Shown in pieces: positions 19,713-31,700 of a DNA stretch of 64,000 bases. Origin of the DNA: Lumbricus rubellus (Eukaryota; Annelida; Clitellata; Crassiclitellata; Lumbricidae); the NCBI GenBank assembly GCA_945859605.1, contig OX243815.1:22494184-22558183 (forward strand), written 5' to 3'. How positions within the stretch are numbered: position 1 is the stretch's first letter; each line of letters starts with the position of its first letter. Made by a program: the position numbers and the translations under genes. The notes under the pieces are model-generated. The model was not told the origin of the DNA. It saw only the letters and a list, made by a program, of their open reading frames with translations, and did not search any database.

Positions 19713-20514
19713 TAACCTTCTTCATTCGTCTTGATGATGTATACCGGAATTAGAAAACTCACAATAAGCCAAAACAAAGTGCCGCCAGACAATTATTGGA
19801 GTTGGCCATGTGTTCAATTATCGTTTCCGTATCTAGTGAATGGCCGGAAACAACTCAGGAAAGTAGTTGACTGACTATAATAGTCGAGGAGATAAAATCG
19901 AAGAAGAGACTAGAACTCGACCCGATTTATATTTTCTAGCGATACTCCTCCGACCATAGCCCACGTTGTTGTTCGTTGAAGACCAAAAACTTTGATGAGA
20001 GAGAGTTCTGTGACATTGGCTGCTCACGGAAATGTAATCTATTCTTGTCGAGCTTTACGTATTTCTACGCGCGTTTTATGCATTTAACCTACGCCCGATC
20101 GAGGCTTTATTTTTTCTCATCCGGTTAAAGATTATAGGCCTGCATTGTAGTGTTGTGATGGAAATTTTCCAAGCTTTTTTAACAAAAGCCTAGTTAATTA
20201 TTATCTCGTTATATACGGTGACCAGAAGTTTGTGTGTCGTTTTGTAAACTGCAGACTGAATGAAGTTCAACGTTCAAACATAGGAACTGAACTGAACTGA
20301 ACTGTAGGGTAGGCTCTCTTGATTCTTTTTCAAAATGTGAAAAGACAACCTCGGGCATTAAGTTGTATTTGAAACGTCGCTTTTCTTTCTATAATTGTTT
20401 ACAGTCATAGATTCGTCGTAACTTACTGGCATTTCCAGCTATCTTTATGGGCAACAGCGGCAGCAAACATTTGTGACAACATTGTCGAAAATCGATTTTT
20501 TGTGTGTTTTAAAT
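19713..20514. other. no gene recognised
   Basis: Presumably the MMD 3' UTR and flank. A short (AACTG)n run sits near 20286. I see no further exon. Confidence 0.4.
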
Positions 20515-20809
20515 CATGGCCGCCCGCCCGCAGACATTTATGAAAGAGGGGACAAACAGAACAGTTAGGTGTGCAATTTAATCTATAGCAACAACTTGAA
20601 CCTGTGGAGCAGGAAATTAAGAGGATGGGTATAATGGTTCATAGAAGTTTCTAAGTGCTAATTTCTCAGTGTCACTCATGTGCATTATTATTATCTTTAG
20701 TGCTTTAGAGTGATGACATTTGTTAGTATGGAAAAGGTAGTAGTTAAAAAATAGGTGCCCGCTTTCCAGGGGTAAGTGCCCCTCTTTCCTCTGTGTGCGG
20801 GCGCCCATG
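20515..20809. mobile_element. putative hAT-like miniature element
   Basis: Left end CATGGCCGCCCGCCCGCAGA with AAAGAGGGG inside. The right end, inverted, is CATGGGCGCCCGCACACAGA with AAAGAGGGGC inside. The flanks (TTTTAAAT and GATTTAAT) are similar but not identical, so a decayed 8-bp duplication is possible. Confidence 0.6.
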
Positions 20810-22220
20810 GATTTAATATATTTTCCGATTAACTAGCTTTGATTAACTATTCTGATGAATAATACATGTAGCTCAGTAGCTGGACACAACTTCAATTCTC
20901 AACTGCAGAATTAAGCTAAGTATAATTATCTACTCATAATACTTAATTTAATAATTTCAATGCAAAAATGACGACGACGATGGCGTTATTAGTACGCTGT
21001 GCAAAGTCTGTCATGTTGCGCTTTTAGTTGTTACTTTGGTTATTACCATTACTAGTATTATTACTGTACCTCTCTTTATGGGGAAGTTCGTAGGAAATGG
21101 ATATGTGAAACTGCGGTTGTGCCTGCTTGCGATATTATTTCTAAGCTGTGATTGAATTCTTTTCTGCTTGTGATGACATGTTACTTACCCCTGCATGTCT
21201 CTTCTCATGCGTGACGTATATGTATGTCTCAGAGGAATGGAAATGATTGTATAAGGCTAATTAGGCGCTAGGTTTATATAATATAGGTCCTACATGTAGA
21301 CTATTGTATAGGTATAGCCTTACTGTTAGCCTTGCTATCACATGTTGTGCTGATTGAATTGTTTGATGCCACTAGGCGTGGGTTAGTGTACCTTAACAGG
21401 ACTCGTCGACTCGATAAGGAAGGAGCAGGCGATTTTATAAAGTTATTATCACTACAAAGGATACAACAGCGCAGAGGTGTCATTCTTTGAATTAGCACCA
21501 AAATTAATGCGCCTCAAGGAAGCAAGAAATAAAATTTAATATAGGCCTATTGCAAAGATAATTCTTCGTTGCAAGATCTGTATATTGGAGTGGTTTGTCT
21601 GTTATTACTCATTCAATGGGCATACGCCTTACTTTAACAAGTTTTATGGAGTATCTAACACGGATGTGCTACTAAACATTCCAGGTTGCGCATTAGTTGT
21701 CCATTGATAGCAAGCACATGGTAGGGCCTATGTCATGCAATATTAATGAGAGGATATTCTTAGGAGAATGCGCCGTCTGGTGCTTTGAACCGACTTACGC
21801 TTTGTTTGTGACAGCAAGATAAGGGCGGCGCGTGGTTTTCTTTAGTAGGCTATGTTCCAATACATAGACGTCAGATAAACTGCAAAAGGCCTGCCCTACT
21901 GCATATTTTCAGGTGAATTATAAGTGCCAATAATGACAATTTCTTCCATTACTGTCTGACACGCAATGAAATTTTCATTAGTTGTGATCAACTTTCCTAA
22001 ATATTTTTACACGAAATAAGTGAAATCTCAGTGCCAATCAAAAATGACATAATGACGAGGTTATGATATTAGATATATTTACATTACCACTAAAGGAACA
22101 TGGACCTGTTGTTGTTGCTACGGAACTATGGCTGCGAAATACGAATGCATCGTGAATAGTAAAATTGAATACGCAAACTTAACTTCGAAGCTATTATTTA
22201 GAACAGTATTCTAGTATTTG
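20810..22220. other. no gene recognised
   Basis: Unassigned AT-rich sequence. The open frames are short and show no recognisable motif. Confidence 0.4.
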
Positions 22221-22432
22221 TGTGGCGCAGTGGTGTAGGGGTATGTTCGGTGCCCTGAAGTCGGAAGGTTGGGGTTCGAATCCACCTCAAACCGCCGCAT
22301 ATAGACCCTGAGCAAGGCCTTAACTCGCAATTGTTCAGGCGCTTCGGCGTGAAATTCCAATTCAGTGTCCGCGCTGTAGTCGGGAGCGCCTCTGTGTAGA
22401 ATCTTCTAGGGGCGATGTAACAAGTATTCATA
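22221..22432 (+). mobile_element. tRNA-derived SINE, plus copy
   Basis: TGTGGCGCAGTGGTGTAGGG head, B box GGTTCGAATCC at about 22274-22284, then body blocks CCCTGAGCAAGGCCTTAACT, TCGCAATTG, GGCGCTTCGGCGTGAAATTC and GCGCTGTAGTCGGGAGCGCC. It is the best-preserved head in the window. Confidence 0.88.
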
Positions 22433-23045
22433 CTCCCATTTGATCTGGTGTGACTGTGTGAGTCATAGGCTAATATGACTAACAGTAATTAGTAAATACT
22501 AATAGTCCAATGACAGTGCTATGTTTGGGTCACATAGTTCAATTGTTGCAATTTGTTATTGTATTTGTTATCTCGTTAATGAGAGTTGGTGGTTGTTTTT
22601 GTCTTGCTTTAAGTGTTTGTCCGTTTGCTGCATCAAGCAGATAGAATTTTTTAGTGTAGCCTTTCATCTTTACGTGTGATGATATGTGTTCAGTATTCTG
22701 CTCTCGTGTGTTCTTATAACGGTGTGAGCATTGCGCAAGTTCAATTGATGTCTAGGTGATGAAGACAGTTGTCTGCTTGTCTCAGGGGTTATTTTAACGT
22801 GCAGCTGGACACAAAGTGTGTAGTTGGAAAAGTAATTTGTGCAGTTGAAAATAAGATTTTGTGCAGTAACTCATAGTGCTATAGTGAACGAAGGTCTAAA
22901 AAAGGTCATCCGTTTTTGGGGGGGGGGCCGGGAAAATTTCAAAATGGTAATATTTTCACGGGATTTCGACGATCAAACATTTGGTCCGGACGACTAAAAA
23001 TGTCGTTTTGTGCAGTTCTAAAAATGTCTTAGAGTAACCTCTGTC
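22433..23045. other. no gene recognised
   Basis: T-rich intergenic sequence with an 11-base G run at about 22918-22928. Confidence 0.4.
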
Positions 23046-23048
23046 CCT

Positions 23049-23190
<142 letters not shown>

Positions 23191-23989
23191 TCTCTCTCTA
23201 CGTCCAGAGGTCGAATTCCGGTGCACCGTGTGCAGCTAAGTGAGCTAACCCTGAAATAACGTCAAGGATTTTCAAGGGTGTTCTTCATTGCTGCAATATA
23301 ACAGTCCAATCTTTGGGGTTTTTTGGTTAAGAAATATTGTTATACGTTGATAAATGTGCGATTGTGTGTCGTTATTTGCTGTTTTTCACGGTATGAACTG
23401 TTGAAAAAATGCCGATATTTAGATATTTAGATCTGATATGGGTCTAAGACTTAAGTAGCCTAACTACGCCTATTAGCCTACATGAGGAAATCTGTTACAT
23501 TACCGGTGACCTACGTCGAAATGTAGAGAATTTGATAATAACATCTCTGAGAGCTTATAGTAATAATGTAATATTATGTAAGTTTATGGTTGAACAGTAG
23601 GCTATTACCTGCAAGTCATGGACTATTAAGACTAAATGTCAGATTAATTCGCAGCTCTTTGCTTGTGTAGGCTAGGCATGCACTGTTGTTTTCATTGTCG
23701 TTGCGGGGTCTTTGTTTGAGAAATTTGTGATTTGTCAAAAGAGGTTGTGTGCTTTTATTTGCTGCTGAATAGTTGTCGTAGGCTACTTTCAAACCTCGTT
23801 GCACTTTTCAAATACCAGTAACGCCATTGTCTACAACTTCCTTTTGTTGCGTTTCATCATTCTTTACGCTAAGTGAGTTTTCTCTTGAGTCTTGGCCTAA
23901 TCGTGAATTTATACTATACGTCAGTTTTCTATGTCCAGTCTTATTTTGCAAGAGCCTATCTAGGCCTACTGGTCAAGCTTACATTGGAC

Positions 23990-24404
23990 CATAGATGTAA
24001 AAACGATGGAAACAAAATAAAAAACGGAAAAGACGTCGTTTTATTCCAAAAAATTTAAAAAACGACAAAAAACGAAAAAAAACGGAAACAGAAAGTAATT
24101 TGACTTTGCTACATCTAAAACCGCATTTAACCTTAAAACCTTGATTAGGAACCTACTACACGCAGGCTATCTCTTAAATGATGATGCTAAACGATGAAAT
24201 AATGACTTTAGTTAGCTGAATCCTTGAGAGTTGGCGGAAAATATAAGGAATATCGAAAAAATTAAAATTAAGGAAAATAATAGCAGAAAGTAAATGAATA
24301 AATAAAGTTAAATGAATAAATAAAAAACGGGAAAAAACGATGAGAAAAAAACCGACGTTTTTGGGGAGAGAATAAAAACGAAAAATACGTTTTTTACAAC
24401 TATG
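23990..24404. mobile_element. hAT-like miniature element with exact 8-bp TSD
   Basis: The terminal inverted repeat is CATAGATGTAAAAACG on the left and, inverted, CATAGTTGTAAAAAACG on the right. The 8-bp sequence CATTGGAC flanks both sides exactly (23982-23989 and 24405-24412). The inside is A-rich with AAAAACG motifs and codes for nothing. An 8-bp duplication and CA...TG ends suit the hAT superfamily. Confidence 0.8.
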
Positions 24405-24412
24405 CATTGGAC

Positions 24413-25560
24413 TAAAATTATAGTAGGCCTATGGCATTATTGCACGCCATAAATGATTTAGGCCTATGCTTCTCGCAGGCATGTTTTAAATTTCTCATTT
24501 TGTCTGTAACTTATAACAATCAAAATGACATACACGTGCTTTGCAAATTGGGCTAAGTCTATAATGTGGACTACACGACTAGCTTACCAGGCAGTCATTT
24601 AGGCCTAAAATTTCACGAAATTTTTGCAGAGCTTAAAAGCTACTAGGCTACTTGCAAATAGACACAGGTGTCGGTTTGAAAGACTCCGTGGCACGAAAAA
24701 GGGCTGTTCAAAGTCTTCATACACTTTCCAGTGACTTCTCCATTCAATAGGCCTGACTGCACGAAACACAAGGGCACGGTTAAATGTGCAGGTCTGCTTC
24801 CGTATTACGTGGGACCGTGGGTTCTGCCTCTTCATCATTATGAGCAGACAGAAAATTATTGTGACAACATCACAGGATACAAAAATAGACCATTCGCACT
24901 TTGCCTAATGCAGCACGGTAATGCTGAGCGGTCTCTTTTGTCGCAGAATTGCGAACTTGTTTCCAAGTGCGAGCAATATTTTTAGGGGCCTACGCGTGTA
25001 TTCTTCGCCTGTACAGCAGTTACGCCTAGTATAGGCCTAGAGCAACAACAATGGCAAATATTTTATCATCGGATAATTTATCTACTATAGCCTATATAGA
25101 CTATAGACAGTGTGCATAGGCCTACATATAGTCTGGGGTTTTCGCAAGAGAAGGAGAAACAGAAACAGATGGAGACGTACAGATTGTGACAGAGAGTCAG
25201 AGACAACGACAGTGTAACTGATTGACGTGATCGTCGTCATGCCTGGCACGTATATGGAGGTTTATAGGCTCATGTGTCTAGTCTCATGGTTTGCAAATTT
25301 ATATTTTACCATTATCGTTGTTTACCGGCTGTAAGATTTTTTATTGTTTTTAAATTTCTTTTTGATCTTTTGTTGATGATAATAGCCTAGATCATGTCAT
25401 TTTCTGTTAGACATTTTCTAAATTTGTATAGGACCTATATAGGTATAGATTTCCGTGATTTTAAAATAAATACTCAAGAGAAGAATGTGTTTTCTCTACA
25501 GTAGGCCAGCTAGGCCTAAGCCTACTTTCGCCTTTTCCAATGAAGCAATTATGTGCTAAG
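24413..25560. other. no gene recognised
   Basis: Unassigned. The frames of about 80 residues on each strand at 24605-24985 overlap each other and show no family motif. Confidence 0.4.
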
Positions 25561-25699
25561 GCGTATCCCAATCTCCTTACTAATGTCTTGGTGTATTGGG
25601 GCTTGGGGCGTGCATTGCATGACATACTACCGCCAGGTCAAGGTCACCTTCTACAGCCTGCGCCACGAACCAGTAGCTACACGATACTTCCGACAGATG
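25561..25699 (+). CDS. possible exon of an unrecognised gene
   Basis: After GTGCTAAG a GC-richer block stays open to a GTAGGC donor. The frame reads ISLLMSWCIGAWGVHCMTYY then RQVKVTFYSLRHEPVATRYF and RQM. A hydrophobic segment followed by a basic, aromatic-rich tail looks protein-like, and many codons end in C or G. However, a second frame is also open, the acceptor is weak and I recognise no family. If real it would belong to a small membrane protein between MMD and EMC6. Confidence 0.25.
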
Positions 25700-25904
25700 G
25701 TAGGCCTATATGATGAGAAGTTTCATCATTAGAACGAAATAATACAATTTTCGATCTATGTTAATAGTATGCTGATAATTTGTTCTTTTAAATGTTTAAC
25801 AGCCTTAGATAACTCAATGGATCATGTCTTCAAACCAGAATGCGGATAGCAATTGTTCAATTAAAGGATATAGATTTCTTCATCATCATCAATATCATAG
25901 GGCT

Positions 25905-26417
25905 CAATGCCCGTAAGAGTCCGACGCCACTCTCTGTCTGAGTCTGTCTCGTGCCATGTTGCCCAGCTTCAACCGGCCCGGTCAGCAGGTCTGCTCCATA
26001 CCATTAACACCTTGGAGCATCTAGACCACATTGTCCGATTGAAGAGAATCGTGAAAAAGAGGCATGAAGGACAACGTGGGTCAATGCCCGTTGTGTCCCA
26101 CGCTCTCTCCCCCGACTCTTTCCATCGGTCTGTCCTGACCGACCTGTGCATGTCTGCTTCACATCATGACACCTTGAAGCATCTGGGTAGCTATGTCACT
26201 TGTGTCGTGGTTTTGGCGGATTACAATCGTCTTGGTCTTTTCCTGCCATGCAGCGTATCGCCACCCATCTGGCAAACCTTCCCCCTTTTGTCCGGGCTTA
26301 GGACCGGCACAGGGACGTTGTTGGTTCCCTGTGGCAGAGGATGGATGCAGTTTAACGTCGTGCCCAGGACATCTTAATCAAGAATGTCTTAATCAAGAAT
26401 ATCTTAATCAAGAATGT
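25905..26417 (+). other. unidentified GC-richer block, probably repeat-derived
   Basis: A 156-codon frame (25907-26377) spans it but matches nothing I know. It has an internal near-repeat (ACCTTGGAGCATCTAG and ACCTTGAAGCATCTGG) and ends in three 14-16 bp copies of TCTTAATCAAGAATG at 26371-26417. A LINE 5' region or decayed element is more likely than a gene. Confidence 0.3.
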
Positions 26418-26887
26418 CTCCCAAAGTTGGCTACTTTGAATTTAAGTCTGGCGACGCCACCGCACAGAAGAAATTATTATTGAAGTCAATTATTATTTTA
26501 AGGGCCTCACGAGTAAACTCAAAAGCAACCATCTAGTCTGTAGATAGGCTACCGTATTAAAATTTCTTATGCGTTTTGTGTTCACGTTGTCAAATGATGA
26601 GCAATATTGTGTATACGAACAAATGCCTAGATGCAAGTAGGCCAGTAACTGTATATACTTCATGTTCGTACAAATTGCAAAATTTTAGCAAGTTCGGGTC
26701 GTTGAGAATCAGCTCGCGATCCGCATGTTTGACAGCACGGGGTTATGTCTGTTTTGGCCCAAAATGTCAGTGCATCCTGGCATGGTAGGCTACAGTCAAA
26801 CATTCAGAAATGCTCGATCTGACTTTTCGTCGTCATGTTTTACTGTGATTTAGTTGAATGCGCCATAGTTTTTAGTAGGCCCTCTAT

Positions 26888-27061
26888 CATGGGCGGAGTT
26901 TGGTTTCCGTTCTTGGGAGGGCTAACCCCGAGTCTGGGCCTTCTTAGGGGGGGGGGGCTAACCCCGGAAAAGGATATACCATTTTCATGGTAAAAAAGTT
27001 GAATCTGGGCCTTCTTGGGGGGGCTTAGCCCCCCCCTAGCCCCTGATAAACTCCGCCCATG
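26888..27061. mobile_element. 174-bp hAT-like miniature element with exact 8-bp TSD
   Basis: Terminal inverted repeat CATGGGCGGAGTTT at both ends. CCCTCTAT flanks it exactly at 26880-26887 and 27062-27069. The inside has two copies of a TCTGGGCCTTCTTGGGGG block and GGGCTAACCCC palindromes. Confidence 0.85.
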
Positions 27062-27069
27062 CCCTCTAT

Positions 27070-27690
27070 TAACATTAGAAAACCACTTCATTCATTATTC
27101 TGTGTAGCCTAACATAATTAGGCTATTATGAGAACATCTCGCCATGTTGGTCTGAAATAAACACAGCCCCTCCGCTGATAAAATAACTAGGAAGTAGGCT
27201 ATAATTATAGGCCTTTAGCCTAAACTTACTTGACACTTTGTCAAACTTCGCGCATGACGGTCCTGCGAATAACAACTGCGAATTATATTATTTCGTAGGC
27301 CTATGTCTATTTACTTTCAGATTAGTCGAATTCTTTCCCACGGACAGCAGTTCACATGGCTTAGGCCTACTTGCGCCTGGTTCAACTTTAACTAAAATAC
27401 GAACACTTATTCGTTTCGTCATCGTATCCCGAAGAACATCAATTTTTATATAGTCCTATGTAGTTAATAATAATACTAGTTATATAGCCTATTATAGGCC
27501 TAGTTATAATTTTCTTTTATTCGACAATCCGGTTGTCAGACCCCAACCGCGGTTAGGGTAGCCTATACAGTTATGCAGTTTTCTTAATTAACTTTAACTC
27601 TAATCATACCGGCACATAAAACAACTTAAACGTAGGCTACCGGGTGGAGTCAGAAAGGACCCCATCTTTGTTTTTTGCTGTATAAGGTCA
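27070..27690. other. no gene recognised
   Basis: AT-rich sequence with dense TAGGCCTA motifs. Confidence 0.4.
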
Positions 27691-27759
27691 ACTTTATTTG
27701 ATGTTCAGAAACGTTTTTATAGCCCGGCTAACAACAGTAGCCTACTGTAAATGCTCTAA

Positions 27760-28360
27760 TGAAATAAAAGGTTGTTCTTGGCTACGTTCCTTGTCGTTTT
27801 CGTTGCTAGTTATGGTCCTTCTTATTCGTATTCGTTCTTATTCGTTTTTGTTCTTAGTTATGTTTTTTCTTTTCGTTTTCGTTGTCAGTTGGGCCTATGT
27901 TCTTTTTACCCATTTGTTCTTAGCCATTTCTTTCTTGGTGGTTTTTAAAGTGATTTTCGTTCTTTGTTTAGGCCCATATGTTCTTTTTTGTCGTTTTAGT
28001 TCTTTGTCGTTTTCATCCATAGTTGTGTTGCTTCATTGTCGTTTAGGCTACGTTGTTTGTTATGCTCTTTCTTTTCATTTTCGTTCATTCTTGAGTTTTT
28101 CTTTACGATTTGTATCTTTGCTAAGCCTAGCCTAGGCTATGTCCAATCGTTTTCGTTCACTGTAGCTAGGCTATCACGTTCTTTCTTAGTCATTTTCGTT
28201 CTTAAGGCGTTTTTTTCTTCGTTATGTTCCTTCTTTTCGTTTTAATTATTTGATATGTTCGATTCGTTTTCGTTCTTTGTTATGCTTTTCCTGTTTGGTT
28301 TCATTTTTTATTTTTAAAAATATAATTCGTCCTAAGTTAGCCTATGTTTTCTTTTCGTTT
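27760..28360. repeat. degenerate GTTCTT/TTTTCGTT repeat
   Basis: About 600 bp of loosely periodic CGTTCTT, GTTATGTTCTT and TTTTCGTTTTCGTT units, broken by TAGGCCTA-type motifs. The Phe/Leu/Ser-rich frames here are shadows of this sequence. Confidence 0.7.
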
Positions 28361-28750
28361 TCGGTGAATAAGGTATAGGCCTATCCCTGAAGTGGCCTTT
28401 GTGCGGCCCTGAGATTCATAGTAAATAATCTTTTAATATCAGGGCAGAGGAACTAAGATGGTGTCCATTGCTGTCCATTGTGCTTCTCGAGCGGCTTTTT
28501 GCCGATGACCCCGTCGTTGTGACGTTATCGTTGCAGGCTTGAGTTATATGGGATGGTCGCCGCTGTTGGCTGCCAAATTTGTCTTGGTTTTTGTTTTTAC
28601 GCGCGTTTGTTTTATATGCAAGCAAACCAGAGTGCGTTTTGCAGCTAGTAATAAGAAATATATTTACTTACTTACTTTTATGGCTATCTAGTTTTACAAA
28701 GTCAATGCTATGTTGAAGAAGTCGAAACAAGTTCAAAGTTGTCCACAGCA

Positions 28751-28796
28751 ATGGCGACTGTTCCAGCGTTAGGTCGGTCCAGAAAAGTAAAGAAAG
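28751..28796 (+). CDS. EMC6: EMC6 exon 1
   Basis: Encodes [15 protein letters not shown] and one base of the next codon. Donor GTAGGT. The phase fits exon 2 exactly (G plus AG gives Glu). Confidence 0.85.
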
Positions 28797-31700
28797 GTAG
28801 GTGATCATTTAATGTTGTACGCGTAAATTATGATGTGCCAGAGTTGATTTTATTTCATAAATGAGATGACGTTGCAGCTCAATGGAAGACCCATGACCAC
28901 TCAGAGCTAACGTAGGGTTGAAGTCACGCCATGCAGTTGATTCATGTATCATACACGCAGTTTCAACAGATAGCCTTGGATAATGAGAACAATGTGACGA
29001 TTGCTCACATCGCTGCTGCTATGTGATCTATTGACTGACAAGAAATACACAAACGAATAGAATATAAACTCGTTTCACGTTGCTACAACGCATTGCAATA
29101 CACGCCAGGCAACGCTCTCGGTTGGTGCGAATATATTAATGTGTATTAATTATTAGGTCGTGGATCCGCTCACGCCCGTCACGTGATTTTGCGCACGTGA
29201 ACGCATTGCAGATCATTGAAAGGTGCATTTAAGAGTAAGCAAGTAAGGAAGTACGCAAGATTTGAACTGACAGCGTGCAGTTACTTTCGCAAAAGTAGAT
29301 TATCGGAGAGCGGAAAGTTCTGTATGATTCAAAATAATGCAATGACGACCTAACACTAACCCTAACCGACCCTGACGACGCCAAATAGTAATAATCTAAT
29401 GACGAAACTAACCGTAAGACTAACCCTAACCGACCATCATGACGCCAAATAGCAAGAATCTAATGACGAAACTAACCCTAAGACTAACCCTAACCGACCC
29501 TCACGACGCCAAATAATAAGAATGTGACGAAACTAACCCTAACACTAACCCTAACCGACCCTCACGACGCCAAATCTTACCCTACGCGAACGACACCTAG
29601 GTCTGCGATAGTAGAAATTTACGTTTAAGTGAGATATTACCTGTGCAAGATGTTCGTCCCTGTATGAAGTCATTTGTGAGAAAGTGAAATTGCCAAACGA
29701 CGAACTTTTTATATCGCAATTCGTCCAAAATCATTATACCTTCCGACACCCACGTGTTGATACCTTAGAAAGGGGATGGTGACTTTAGTGAGACACGTGA
29801 CATGTTTTAGCCAATAGCGAGAGGGGCGTCACGTGAGAGGCTCTAACCAATAATGTTACGGGCGTGAATGTAGCACATGGTTTCCGCTAACGCTCTGGGC
29901 GTGAGCGGATCCACTACGTAATTATTATGTTATTAATTAATGTTACGGCGCTATCATAGCTTCACAGACTATAATACCAAGAGATGTCAGTTAGGTCAGG
30001 TTAAGCCTCATGAGCGTCGGCTACGGTTAGTGTTAGGGTTAGTGTCGTCATTAAAATAATTTCTGGTCAAATAGAAGTTGGATTAATGAAAATAATATCG
30101 CTGAAACAGAAGTTGGATTTGACAATCTTTCCGGAAATGGAATGGCTCTTAAAATATATAGTCCCATGTTTTTCAATGCACTTACAGAATTGATTTGAGG
30201 GATCTGGAGGAAATTAAGTTTTGGGAGTTCACTATGCGCCATAACATGTTGATTGTTGAACTTAGAGAAGCTACCAGTATTTTGGTGTCCTACAGTACGT
30301 AGCCTATGGCATCAAGAGATTGAATGTATCGAAACTTTGGAGTCAAGTCTCTATTGATTGAAAAATGGATGTGAAGACTAAGAGTAAAAAATCTTGGTCG
30401 TTTTGAATGTTGATAATTTTGTGGTTGCTTCTTGTAGAGCCATTGCCATTTAGCGAAATAGCAATGAGACACAATGCCGCTTTGCTCGAATACTGTCGTA
30501 CATCCATTTCAGCACTGTCAGGTTCAACAGCGGGAATTCTGGGCTTAACTGGTCTATATGGATTCATATTTTACTTTGTTGTGGCATTTATGATGTCCGT
30601 AAGTAAAAGTTTTTCTCCACATTTTTTCCTTTGCTGTTTTGAATGATTAGCTTTATTTCAATGGCTTTGTTAGCAGTAAATCGAGCCGTAAGCTTCTCTG
30701 AAACCGAAGCTTGATGGCAGTACTTCTTAATTTATTCAGGTTTCTGATTTATGCTTGGTGAATATCTGTCCTGCATGCCTGTCCTACAGGTGTCTCTTTA
30801 CTCGCATACATGTTGTTGATGAGTTATACTTACCTGCTGTCAATTGCTAAGATGTTTTGATGGTTTTCACTTTAGAAAAAGCTGTTTTAGTAAATACATT
30901 AATCAGCAAAAGCAGAGCTGTGAGTATTACACTCCAGTACTACTTATAAGTGTGCTTTTTCACTATGACACATACCGTGATAGCTTGTGGAGATAGTTTA
31001 GAAAGATGCTGTAAGCAAATGCAGCTTATTCTTGCCGATTATGTTTTTATGCAGATAAAATGAACATGGCTGAAAATGGCAGGTCATCAAGAACTCACCT
31101 CTAAGTTCATATCATATTTAGCAAGGTTATTCTAGTTGAAAGAAGACGATTGTAGTCAGTGAACTTATAATGCATACCAAGAATTAAAAATAAATTTACT
31201 GTATATAGGAATAAATTTAAGGCTATTAGAGTCAAAGCAGAAAAAAATTACTATGCATCTGAATTCTGCAAATATAAAGACGACCTAAGGAGGACTTGGA
31301 AACTCATTCGCTCCATAATGCAATTGGAAAATAAGGAGACACAAATTGAATCGTTAAAAATTAACGGAGAAAATGTTAAAGATCCAGAAAAAATGGCCAA
31401 TAGCTTCAATAACTACTTCACCAACATAGCCCATTCTTTGGCAAAGAAAATACCAGATTCACCTCTCCCTTACCATAGTTACTTACAGGCCCCTCGGCAG
31501 AACTCTATGGGTTTCCTAATGGTATCCCCGGAGGAAATTATGGATATTGGCCGTGATATACGTTTAACGCATAGCAAAGGTGTTGACGATATAGACCCCT
31601 GTATTGCGGCCCCCAATCTCTCCTTGGTTGCCAGACCTTTAGCGGAGATAATAAATTGTTCATTTTGTAGTGGGATTGTTCCACAAGGCATAAAAATAGC

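Noticed and set aside
22221..22300. tRNA gene
   Set aside because: The tRNA-like head with a B box continues into a SINE body found at six places, with no cloverleaf.
29336..29585. Interstitial telomere
   Set aside because: CCCTAA occurs only as part of a 65-bp unit inside an inverted-repeat element.
30407..30437. ATG at 30407 as EMC6 start
   Set aside because: It lies in the polypyrimidine region of intron 1; exon 1 at 28751 fits in phase and gives a family-like N-terminus.
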